Of a DNA stretch of 55,388 bases, positions 43,244-50,887 are shown one piece after another. Below the pieces are notes generated by a model. The model searched no databases. It had not been told where the DNA came from and saw only the letters and a program-made list of their open reading frames with translations. Positions within the stretch are counted from its first letter, which is position 1; each line of letters starts with the position of its first letter. This DNA comes from Roseovarius sp. UBA6217 (GTDB taxonomy: Bacteria > Pseudomonadota > Alphaproteobacteria > Rhodobacterales > Rhodobacteraceae): positions 15,685 to 71,072 of the forward strand of contig DISF01000090.1 of the NCBI GenBank assembly GCA_002421985.1, given 5' to 3'. Position numbers and translations under genes: made by a program.

Positions 43244-43903
43244 TCATTCGGCTGCGGTTACGCTGGAATTGTAGGAATAGGTTTTCCACGTCGGCTTGTA
43301 GTCATCCTGCGCCTGATTTCCCCATACCGTCCAGCCTTGCCGCACACCACGTCCGAAAAGTTCCAGGAATGGCCCCCAAGAGCAGGCTTCTATGATGTCA
43401 TATTGCTCATCCGGTTTACGGCTGTGCTCGCGCTTGCGCGTTTTCAACAGGTCACTCTCAGGTTCTTGAGCCTCGATAAAATTCACCTGCCGCCGGCCCG
43501 GTGCCAGCGTGCGCACATCCTTGCCACGCGTTCCGAACAGCAAGATTTCTGTCACGTTGCGAAAATAGAACCCGACACCGCGCCCGTCCGGTCCGCCATC
43601 CTTCCGGATTTTCTCCCAGACGATATTCGATTTGTATTCGAACCCCCAGGCTTGCAGAACCTGAAGCCCTTCCGGCAACAATGCATTCGGGACCCACAAG
43701 TAGCAATGCGCCCGATCCTCGAGATGGTCGGCAACGGGCAGCGCGCAAATTTCATCCAGCGTCATGGTCGGGTATCGCGCGAGGCGCTTGTGCTCGGGGG
43801 CGATCTTTCCTGTCCGGTTCTGGAAACGCCAAGGCGGATCCGCCATCACGGTCGCAAACCGATCGCCGTTCAGGAATGAACGCAGGTTCTCGTCCGCTTT
43901 CAT
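43244..43903 (-). CDS. MT-A70 family adenine-N6 DNA methyltransferase
   Basis: A 219-residue methyltransferase with the catalytic DPPW (residues 22-25) in ATVMADPPWRFQNRTGK, then YLWVPNALLPEGLQVLQAWG and NVTEILLFGTRGK, the MT-A70/Ime4-like layout. It should methylate adenine at the site cut by the adjacent nuclease, making a type II system. AAGGGAG lies about eight bases before the ATG at 43903. An open extension upstream lacks such a signal. G+C content is low, like its partner. Confidence 0.85.
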   Translation of the reverse strand: MKADENLRSFLNGDRFATVMADPPWRFQNRTGKIAPEHKRLARYPTMTLDEICALPVADHLEDRAHCYLWVPNALLPEGLQVLQAWGFEYKSNIVWEKIRKDGGPDGRGVGFYFRNVTEILLFGTRGKDVRTLAPGRRQVNFIEAQEPESDLLKTRKREHSRKPDEQYDIIEACSWGPFLELFGRGVRQGWTVWGNQAQDDYKPTWKTYSYNSSVTAAE

Positions 43904-44238
43904 GAAGGCGCTCCCTTTCCCGTGGCTCGTCAGTTGTAGAACAATATTTGGTAGCCGACAATCAATGATATCCCACAACTGCCAACAAACTGTTACTCGC
44001 ATCCTCTAATGGCAGCGTGCCGGGGCTGTCGCGAGCACGTTCGGGACAGAGCCACACCGCAATTGGTATCTGGATCACGCGGGTTTGCCGTCAGAGATGT
44101 CCGATCATAGTTCAGGCATGGGGCGAAACGCCGCCTCCGCCCGATCCGTTAACCCACCTCGCCCGCGCAGCAATACCGACGCGATGCAGACAGGTGTTTT
44201 CGATTGTTAACCAGTGGGCTGGCCCCAATTCGGCGATG
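43904..44238. other. Non-coding gap between methyltransferase start and fnrL end
   Basis: About 335 bp. The left third is AT-rich and should hold the methyltransferase promoter. The right part returns to high G+C before the fnrL stop. I see no gene, no clear repeat and no integration footprint such as flanking direct repeats. Confidence 0.5.
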
Positions 44239-44991
44239 TCAGGCCGGCATCCCGCCATCGCTGTCATCGCCCGCCTCTTCCAGCAGGCGGCCCATGTCGG
44301 GGATGGTCACGCGGCGTTTGCCTTCGAGCGAGATCACCCCGTCCCTCTTGAGCGCCGAGACCTGACGGCTCACGGTTTCCAGCGTGAGGCCGAGATAATC
44401 GGCCATCGCCTCGCGCGTCAGCGGCAGGTCGAGCACCACCGGGCCGCGCATCCCCTGCATGTTGAGCGCGGCATCGCGCCGCGCGATGATCGCGATCAGC
44501 GACGCGATCTTTTCGCGCGCGGTCTTGCGCCCCAGCACCAGCATCCATTCGCGCGCGGCATCAAGCTCGTCGAGCGTCATCTCAAGCAGGCGCTGCGCGA
44601 TATGCGGCGTGCGCATCATCATCTGCTCAAACGGCTTGCGGCGGAAACAGCACATCACCATGTCCGAGGTCGCCACCACGTTATAGGCGGCGCGCTCGCG
44701 CCCCGGACGGCCCACGAAATCGCTGGGCAGAAGCAGGCCCACCATCTGCGTGCGCCCGTCCTCCATCGTCTGCGTCAGCGTGGCAATCCCCGACACCACC
44801 GAAGCCACGAAATCCATCTGGTCGCCCGACCAGATCACCGTCTGCCCCGCCTCGAAATTGCGGTAATACTTTATCTGCTCGAGATGTTCGAGTTCCTCGC
44901 TCTCGCAGCGCGCGCAAACGGCGCGGTGGCGGATCGGACAATCGCCACAATCCACGGGCATGCAGTGCGCTATTTTCTCGCTGATTGCCAA
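44239..44991 (-). CDS. fnrL: Oxygen-responsive Crp/Fnr transcription regulator FnrL
   Basis: About 250 residues. The N-terminal cysteines (CGDCPIRHRAVCARC) and a later Cys in VMCCFRRKP can hold the oxygen-sensitive 4Fe-4S cluster. A cyclic-nucleotide-like domain follows, then the recognition helix LTLETVSRQVSALKRDGVI, matching FnrL. The true start is uncertain. I use TTG at 44991, which gives MAISEKIAHCMPVDCGDCPIRH as in relatives; GTG at 45000 and ATG at 44961 are possible. The open frame beyond runs through an FNR box and is unlikely to be translated. That box lies 17 bp before the TTG, so autoregulation is likely. Confidence 0.93.
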   Translation of the reverse strand: MAISEKIAHCMPVDCGDCPIRHRAVCARCESEELEHLEQIKYYRNFEAGQTVIWSGDQMDFVASVVSGIATLTQTMEDGRTQMVGLLLPSDFVGRPGRERAAYNVVATSDMVMCCFRRKPFEQMMMRTPHIAQRLLEMTLDELDAAREWMLVLGRKTAREKIASLIAIIARRDAALNMQGMRGPVVLDLPLTREAMADYLGLTLETVSRQVSALKRDGVISLEGKRRVTIPDMGRLLEEAGDDSDGGMPA

Positions 44992-45007
44992 ATTTGCCAC
45001 CCACGGA

Positions 45008-45021
45008 TTGATCTGAGTCAA
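45008..45021 (+). promoter_or_regulatory. FNR/FnrL box between fnrL and hemN
   Basis: TTGATCTGAGTCAA, an FNR-type palindrome centred 41.5 bp before the hemN ATG and 23 bp before the proposed fnrL start on the other strand. It could activate hemN and repress fnrL. Confidence 0.82.
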
Positions 45022-45055
45022 GGATTCCTCTTTTGCCGATTGTAGGCTGCGCTTC

Positions 45056-46411
45056 ATGGATACGCAAACCGAACTCGCCCGCCTGGGTCTTTTTGATACC
45101 AGGGTTCCGCGCTACACAAGCTACCCGACCGCGCCGCATTTCGGGCGCGCGGTCGGGGCCGGGGATTTTACCGACTGGATCGCCGCGATCCCGGAAGGGT
45201 CCGAGATATCGCTCTACGTGCATGTGCCCTTCTGCCGAAGGCTGTGCTGGTTCTGCGCCTGCCGCACGCAGGGCACGCAATCGGACGCGCCGGTGATCGC
45301 CTATCTCGAGACCCTCAAGGCCGAGATCGCGATGCTGGGCCGCCTGCTGCCTGCGGGCGTGCGGCTCTCGCGGCTGCATTGGGGCGGCGGCACGCCGACG
45401 CTCTTGCAACCGGCGATGATGACGGAATTGGCCGGGGCGATTCGCGATATCGCCCCCTTTACCGAAGCCACCGAATTCTCGGTCGAGATCGACCCGGGCG
45501 AGATCGACGGGCCGCGCCTTGATGCACTTGCGGCGGCGGGGATGAACCGCGCCTCCATCGGGGTGCAGGATTTCGACGAGGACATCCAGAAAACCATCGG
45601 CCGCCTGCAAAGCTATGACATCACCCGCGACGCGGCAGAGGAAATCCGCGCGCGCGGCGTGGCCAGCCTCAACGCCGATATCCTTTACGGTCTGCCCCAC
45701 CAGACCAAGGCGCGGATGACCGAGAGCGTGCAAAAGCTGCTTTCGCTCAATCCCGACCGGGTGGCGCTTTATGGCTATGCCCATGTGCCTTGGATGGCCA
45801 AGCGCCAGCAGATGATCCCCTCGGATGCGCTGCCCACCCCGCAGGAACGCCTCGCGCTGTTTGATACCGCGCGGCGGCTGTTTCTCTGGGATGGCTATGA
45901 CGAGATCGGCATCGACCATTTCGCCACCCCCGGTGACGGCCTGAGCGTGGCGCAAAAGGCCGGTCGCCTGCGCCGCAATTTCCAGGGCTATACCGATGAC
46001 ACGTCGGAGGTGCTGATCGGGCTCGGGGCCTCGTCGATCTCGCGCTTTCCGCAAGGCTATGCGCAGAACGCACCGGCCACCGGCGCGCATACGGCGGCGA
46101 TTCGCGACGGGCGGTTTTCCACCACCCGTGGCCATGTCTTCACCCAAGAGGATCGCCTGCGCGGCCGGATGATCGAGATGCTGATGTGCGATTTCCGCAT
46201 CGACGCAGAGGCGATCACGCGCGATTTCGGCATCGCGCCCGAGGCGCTGCACGCGCTGCTATCCCAGACCGCGCGCGCCTTTGACGGCCATCTGCATCTT
46301 GACGAACGCGGGCTTTTCATCCCGCCTGCGGCGCGCCCGCTCACCCGCATGATCGCGCGCGATATCGACGCCTACGAGATGGACGAACAGGGCCACAGTT
46401 CGGCAATCTGA
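45056..46411 (+). CDS. hemN: Oxygen-independent coproporphyrinogen III oxidase
   Basis: A 451-residue radical-SAM enzyme converting coproporphyrinogen III to protoporphyrinogen IX without oxygen. The 4Fe-4S motif is CRRLCWFCACR (Cys60, Cys64, Cys67, with Cys69). Also seen are HWGGGTPTLL and the ASIGVQDFDEDIQKTIGR substrate loop. In Rhodobacter the homologue beside fnrL is called hemZ/hemN and is FnrL-dependent. The upstream FNR box fits that. There is no good ribosome site, only TAGG. Confidence 0.95.
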   Translation: MDTQTELARLGLFDTRVPRYTSYPTAPHFGRAVGAGDFTDWIAAIPEGSEISLYVHVPFCRRLCWFCACRTQGTQSDAPVIAYLETLKAEIAMLGRLLPAGVRLSRLHWGGGTPTLLQPAMMTELAGAIRDIAPFTEATEFSVEIDPGEIDGPRLDALAAAGMNRASIGVQDFDEDIQKTIGRLQSYDITRDAAEEIRARGVASLNADILYGLPHQTKARMTESVQKLLSLNPDRVALYGYAHVPWMAKRQQMIPSDALPTPQERLALFDTARRLFLWDGYDEIGIDHFATPGDGLSVAQKAGRLRRNFQGYTDDTSEVLIGLGASSISRFPQGYAQNAPATGAHTAAIRDGRFSTTRGHVFTQEDRLRGRMIEMLMCDFRIDAEAITRDFGIAPEALHALLSQTARAFDGHLHLDERGLFIPPAARPLTRMIARDIDAYEMDEQGHSSAI

Positions 46412-46677
46412 AACGAAATCGTTCGATCAGACAATAACGTGCTGCGCAAAAGAGATCCGTCATGATTGGTGGTCAGTATCTTTTCTTGTTTTGCACGGGT
46501 TGTGCCTCGACTCTGGCGGGAATTTTCCGGCAGAGTCCTCCGGGCGGTTTGCCGAGGGCTTGCCAGCGGCGCGACAAACAAGCCGAGAACGCGGGGGGAT
46601 GATCTGACCGGAGGTCAGAAGGGCGCAGAGCAGCATCGGCACGGCCTGGGTCTTGATTCGCATTCGCGCGGCACGTT

Positions 46678-46784
46678 CTAGAGCGTGTCGCGTTCATTTG
46701 CATTCACGAGACCCACTCTAACCTTTTGTGGTTGCATGTTTTTCTGCGCAAAACCGGTTCCCACTTTTGCGCAACATGCTCTAG
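46678..46784 (-). repeat. CTCTAGAG-bounded palindromic repeat, copy B
   Basis: The reverse complement of copy A (20743-20853), with about four mismatches over ~105 bp. The core TGCGCAAAA/TTTTGCGCA stem and the GTGGGAACCGG loop are intact. One terminal CTCTAGAG is changed (TTCTAGAG) and the other ends CTCTAGCT. Partial, more degenerate GATTCGCATTC sequence precedes it, perhaps a fragment of another copy. Confidence 0.85.
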
Positions 46785-46855
46785 CTGTTGCGGCACCTGA
46801 CAGATCTTGCCCAATGATGATCCGGCCTGCCGTGCGGTGCGGCAAGCGTGGTGAC

Positions 46856-47090
46856 TGGCCTGAAGGGGACGTTCAAGGCAAAGCCCCCTTGCGCGGAATC
46901 AAGGCGTGCTTGCACGCCGCCGCGCAGCGCCCGACCGCCCGGACGGGCGGGCGCTTTTGCAACGTCTCACCCCGAACAATCGTTGAAGTATTTGGCACCA
47001 TAAAGTAACGATCACAATCGTTGCAGCGCCCACCCGCGGTCGGGCACCGCACGGCTCATCTCTGAAACTGCCAACGTCCCCTTCAGGCCA
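46856..47090. repeat. 235-bp segment bounded by an 18-bp perfect inverted repeat
   Basis: TGGCCTGAAGGGGACGTT at 46856-46873 is perfectly repeated in inverse at 47073-47090. The interior is not coding. It holds a GC-rich hairpin with a T-run and an AACGAT-CACA-ATCGTT hairpin, with CAATCGTTG occurring twice. I see no clear target-site duplication outside the ends. It may be a miniature inverted-repeat element or an RNA-coding unit. Confidence 0.65.
46927..46958 (+). terminator. Terminator-like hairpin inside the 235-bp inverted-repeat segment
   Basis: GCGC...CCGCCCG pairs with CGGGCGGGCGC with a small bulge and is followed directly by TTTT, the form of an intrinsic terminator on the plus strand. 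No gene ends nearby (hemN stops ~515 bp upstream), so it may belong to a small transcript or to the element itself. Confidence 0.5.
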
Positions 47091-47295
47091 TGAGCGTTCC
47101 CCTGTGCCACATCGGGCACTTTGTGTCAGGTGGCGAACCCTACCTGTTGCGGCGCACAGAAGCTGCTCATTTCAGCCTGATACGAGCGCCCGCCGCCCCG
47201 CAGCACCGCCAAACAGACGCATGGCAACCAATATCCGCCATGCAGACAGTGCCAGCCGGACCTCCGGTGTTCCGGTCGCGGGCGGCAACCTTGCG

Positions 47296-48138
47296 TCAGC
47301 CGTCGCCGTGGCGCCTCGGATCGGCGGGGTAGACGCCGAGGATGGTCACGTCGGAGGTGAAGTAATCCAGCTCATCGAGCGCGCGCGCCACAGCCGGGTC
47401 GTCGGGGTGGCCCTCGATATCGGCATAGAACTGCGTCGCGGTGAACGAGCCGTTCACCATGTAGCTTTCCAGCTTGGTCATGTTGACACCATTGGTGGCA
47501 AAGCCACCCAGCGCCTTGTAGAGCGCTGCGGGGATGTTGCGCACCCGAAAGATGAATGTGGTCATCATCCCCTCGCCGCCGCGCGGGGTGAAATCCGGCT
47601 CGGCGGCCATCACCAGAAACCGCGTGGTGTTGGTGCCCTGATCCTCGATATGGCGCGCGATCACGTCGAGGCCGTAGATCTCGCCCGCAAGCTCGCTTGC
47701 CAGCGCGGCCATGGCGGGATCGCCCGCCTCGGCCACCTGCCGCGCCGATCCGGCGGTGTCGGCCCCGGTCACGCGGTGGATGCCGTGACGCTCCAGAAAG
47801 GCGCGGCACTGGCCCAGAAGCATGGTGTGGCTCATCGCGCTCTCGATCTCGTCTAGGCGCACACCGGGCAGCGCGAGCAGGTTGATATGCACCCGCACGA
47901 AGGCCTCGGCCACGATGTGCAGCCCCGACGAGGGCAGCAGGTGATGGATGTCGGCGACACGCCCGAATGTCGAATTCTCCACCGGGACCATCGCCAGCCG
48001 CGCCCGGCCCTCGCGCACCGCTGCTATGGTGTCCTCGAAGGTGCGGCAGGGCAGCACCTCCATCCCCGGATAGGTCTCGACGCAGGCCTGGTGCGAATAG
48101 GCCCCCGGCTCTCCCTGAAAGGCGATGCGGTCGGTCAT
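47296..48138 (-). CDS. pheA: Prephenate dehydratase
   Basis: A 280-residue enzyme of phenylalanine synthesis that converts prephenate to phenylpyruvate. The N-terminal catalytic domain includes FQGEPGAYSHQA, VPVENSTFGRV and the GTNTTRFLVM motif. The C-terminal ACT domain (NGVNMTKLESYM) allows phenylalanine feedback. The start at 48138 gives MTDRIAFQGEPGAYSH. It ends GVYPADPRRHGDG, and the same tail appears again near 55076-55117. Confidence 0.95.
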   Translation of the reverse strand: MTDRIAFQGEPGAYSHQACVETYPGMEVLPCRTFEDTIAAVREGRARLAMVPVENSTFGRVADIHHLLPSSGLHIVAEAFVRVHINLLALPGVRLDEIESAMSHTMLLGQCRAFLERHGIHRVTGADTAGSARQVAEAGDPAMAALASELAGEIYGLDVIARHIEDQGTNTTRFLVMAAEPDFTPRGGEGMMTTFIFRVRNIPAALYKALGGFATNGVNMTKLESYMVNGSFTATQFYADIEGHPDDPAVARALDELDYFTSDVTILGVYPADPRRHGDG

Positions 48139-48260
48139 CGTGAAACTCTGCCCCCTTCTGGCCCCGGTCGGGCGTTTGGTCGCGGAAACTATACCTTGCG
48201 AAGCGGTAGGGGAAGCGGATAGATACGCGCCCAAGCGACAGAGCGATGGGAAGCGAGCCA

Positions 48261-48785
48261 ATGTTCGACACGATGACACTGACCAAGGCCACGGGTGCGC
48301 TATGCGGTTCCTTGCTGGTCTTTCTCCTTGGCGGATGGGCGGCAGAGTCCATTTACTCTATGGGCGGCGGCCACGGCGACGAACATGTGCAGGGCTATGT
48401 CATCGACACCGGCGCTGATGACGCGGGGGCCGCCCCGGTCGATGAAGGCCCCACCTTTGCCGAGCTTTTCGCCGCAGCCGACCTGGGCAATGGCGAGCGG
48501 GCATTCCGCAACTGCGCCGCCTGTCACGCGGTGGTCAAGGGCGAGAACAAGACGGGCCCCTATCTTTACGGGGTGGTCGGGCGTGCTGTTGGCACAGCCG
48601 AAGGCTTTACCGCCTATTCCGGTGCGCTGAGTGCGGTGGTCGATGTCTGGACGCCTGAGGAACTCAACGCTTTCCTTGAAAACCCCAGGGGCTATGCGCC
48701 CGGCACGTCGATGGCCTATGCGGGTATGCGCAAGGCGCAGGACCGCGCCGACCTGATCGCCTATCTGCAAAGCGTCGCGAACTGA
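48261..48785 (+). CDS. cycM: Membrane-anchored cytochrome cy
   Basis: A 174-residue monohaem cytochrome c held by an uncleaved N-terminal helix (MFDTMTLTKATGALCGSLLV, then FLLGGW). A Gly/Asp/Ala-rich linker follows, then a class I cytochrome domain with CAACH and a methionine ligand in PGTSMAYAG. Cytochrome cy carries electrons from the bc1 complex to cbb3 oxidase without a soluble partner. The start at 48261 matches relatives (MFDTM...); ATG at 48246 is alternative. It is divergent from pheA. Confidence 0.92.
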   Translation: MFDTMTLTKATGALCGSLLVFLLGGWAAESIYSMGGGHGDEHVQGYVIDTGADDAGAAPVDEGPTFAELFAAADLGNGERAFRNCAACHAVVKGENKTGPYLYGVVGRAVGTAEGFTAYSGALSAVVDVWTPEELNAFLENPRGYAPGTSMAYAGMRKAQDRADLIAYLQSVAN

Positions 48786-48934
48786 GCCGCGACACGTGGA
48801 AACGGGGCCGCCGCCTGCACGGGTGGCGGCCCTTTGCATGTCTGCGCCCCTTCTGCGCTTGAACAAGCCGGGCGCGCCGCCTAGCTTTCCCTGCAAGGCG
48901 CGGGATAACGCGCGACATCCGACAGGAGGACGAC

Positions 48935-50869
48935 ATGAGCCACCCCCCGCACGCCGGATTCCCCCTCAGCCGCCGTTTCGCGCTCAAGGGCATGGGCGCG
49001 CTCTTGTCAGCAAGCGCGCTGCCGGGTCTTGGGGTCGGGCGGGCGCAGGCCGCGGAAGACGAGATCATCCGCGCGCATGGCTATTCCTTCTTCGGCGATC
49101 TGAAATATCCCGCCGATTATCCGCATTTCGACTATGTGAATCCCGATGCGCCCAAGGGCGGCGAAATCTCGCTCCATGCGCCCGGCACATTCGATTCGAT
49201 GAACCCCTATTCGCGCAAGGGCCGCGCCGGGCGGCTGTCGTGGATGGTCTATGAGAGCCTCTTGGGCGGGTCGGAGGCCACCGGCGAGCCGTTGCCGGCG
49301 GATCGCTACAACGAAGGATACGGCCTTCTGGCCGAGAGCCTTGAATACAATCGCGGCAAGACATGGGTGATCTTTCACATGCGCCCCGAGGCACGCTTTG
49401 CCGATGGCACGCCGGTGACGGCGCAGGACGTCGTGTTTTCGCATAACCTGTTTCTCGATCAGGGGCTGCGATCCTATGCCGAGGCGGTCCGGCGGCGGGT
49501 GATCGGGGCCGAGGCGCTGGACGATCACACCGTGAGGTTCGAATTCGCGGAGGGCATCTCGCGCCGGTCGCTCATAGATCAGGTGGGCGGCACGCCGGTT
49601 TTTCCGCGCGCATGGTATGAGGCGACGGGTGCGCGGCTCGATGAGCCAAGGCTGGAGGCGGCGCCGGGCTCTGGCCCCTATCAGGTTGCCAGCTATGATG
49701 TGAACCGCAATATCGTCTACGCGCGCAACCCCGATTATTGGGGCTGGCACCTGCCGATCAATGTGGGGCGGCACAATTTCGATACGATCCGCATCGAGTA
49801 TTTCGCCGATGACAACGCGGCATTCGAGGCGTTCAAGGCAGGCATCTACACCTTCCGCCCCGAGGGCAATTCCAAGACCTGGGCCACGGGCTATGATTTC
49901 CCGGCGGTGAAGAGGGGCTATGTGGTCAAGGCGGAATTGCCCGACGGATTGCCACCGACGCCGTCGGGCTTCGTGTTCAACCTGGGCCGCGAGGTGCTCA
50001 AGGACAAGCGGGTGCGGCAGGCGATCGCGCTAGGTTTCAATTTCGAATGGACCAACCAGTCGCTGCAATACGGCCTGTTCCGGCAGCGCCATTCCTTCGT
50101 TCAGGACACGGCCTTGCAGGCCGAGGGGCTGCCCGAGGGCGACGAACTGGCGCTCTTGCAATCGCTGGGCGATCTGGTGCCGCAAGAGATGCTGACCGAG
50201 CCTGCGGTGATGGCGCATAGCTCTGATCCCGACCGGCTCAACGACCGCCGCAACCTGCGCCGCGCGATGAAGCTGCTGGATGAGGCAGGCTGGCCGGTTG
50301 GCGAGGGTGGCAAGCGGCGCAATGCCAAGGGCGACCTGCTGAGCATCGAGATTCCGCTTTCGGCGTCTGGCTCTGCCACCATGTCGGCGGTGGTCGAAAG
50401 CTTTGTGAGCAACCTGCAACTCATGGGAATCGATGCAAAATTCGACAAGATCGACGCCGCGCAATACACCGCCCGCGAGCGCGACCGCGATTACGATATC
50501 ATCTTTGACAGCTACGTGGCCTTCCTTGAGGCAGGCACCGGGCTGCATCAGCGCTATGGCAGTCAGGAAGCCGCGTTCAGCCTGTTCAACCCGGCGGGGC
50601 TGGCAAGCCCGCTGGTCGATACGCTGATCGACCGCGCGCTCGAATCGACGACGCTTGAGGCGCAGAACGTCGCGCTGATGGCGCTCGACCGGGCCTTGCG
50701 GCACGAGTTTTTCATGATCCCGACATGGTATCTGGACAAAAGCTGGGTCGCCTATTGGGATCAATACGCCCATCCCGATCCGCTGCCGCCCTATGCCACC
50801 GGGGTGCTCGATTTCTGGTGGTATGACGCCGAGAAGGCCGCCGCGCTGCGGGCCGCAGGTGCCTTGTGA
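48935..50869 (+). CDS. yejA: Peptide ABC transporter substrate-binding protein (YejA-type)
   Basis: A 644-residue periplasmic binding protein of SBP family 5. The leader has a twin-arginine-like SRRFALKGMG and ends near AQAAEDE, so Tat export is possible. The GTFDSMNPYSRKG, FHMRPEARFADGTPVTAQDVVFS and NPDYWGWHLP stretches mark the YejA subgroup, which takes up oligopeptides and microcin C-like compounds. AGGAGG lies upstream of the ATG. It is first of four collinear transporter genes. Confidence 0.93.
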   Translation: MSHPPHAGFPLSRRFALKGMGALLSASALPGLGVGRAQAAEDEIIRAHGYSFFGDLKYPADYPHFDYVNPDAPKGGEISLHAPGTFDSMNPYSRKGRAGRLSWMVYESLLGGSEATGEPLPADRYNEGYGLLAESLEYNRGKTWVIFHMRPEARFADGTPVTAQDVVFSHNLFLDQGLRSYAEAVRRRVIGAEALDDHTVRFEFAEGISRRSLIDQVGGTPVFPRAWYEATGARLDEPRLEAAPGSGPYQVASYDVNRNIVYARNPDYWGWHLPINVGRHNFDTIRIEYFADDNAAFEAFKAGIYTFRPEGNSKTWATGYDFPAVKRGYVVKAELPDGLPPTPSGFVFNLGREVLKDKRVRQAIALGFNFEWTNQSLQYGLFRQRHSFVQDTALQAEGLPEGDELALLQSLGDLVPQEMLTEPAVMAHSSDPDRLNDRRNLRRAMKLLDEAGWPVGEGGKRRNAKGDLLSIEIPLSASGSATMSAVVESFVSNLQLMGIDAKFDKIDAAQYTARERDRDYDIIFDSYVAFLEAGTGLHQRYGSQEAAFSLFNPAGLASPLVDTLIDRALESTTLEAQNVALMALDRALRHEFFMIPTWYLDKSWVAYWDQYAHPDPLPPYATGVLDFWWYDAEKAAALRAAGAL

Positions 50870-50887
50870 TCCGGGGGCGCGCCTGAG

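Larger units (their letters stand above)
46412..47295. other. 884-bp gene-free, repeat-rich region
   Basis: It lies between hemN and the 3' end of pheA and contains repeat copy B (46678-46784), an 18-bp perfect inverted repeat enclosing 235 bp (46856-47090), and a terminator-like hairpin. It also holds the flank that is duplicated near 55069-55209. A minus-strand frame at 46460-46663 with a hydrophobic N-terminus has no recognisable similarity. A small RNA is possible but unproven. Confidence 0.55.

Noticed and set aside
45000..45057. An fnrL start at 45057 overlapping the hemN start
   Set aside because: That extension would run through the FNR box and adds residues unlike other FnrL proteins.
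46460..46663. Minus-strand frame with a hydrophobic N-terminus in the hemN-pheA gap
   Set aside because: No ribosome site and no recognisable domain, and the region is repeat-rich and probably non-coding.
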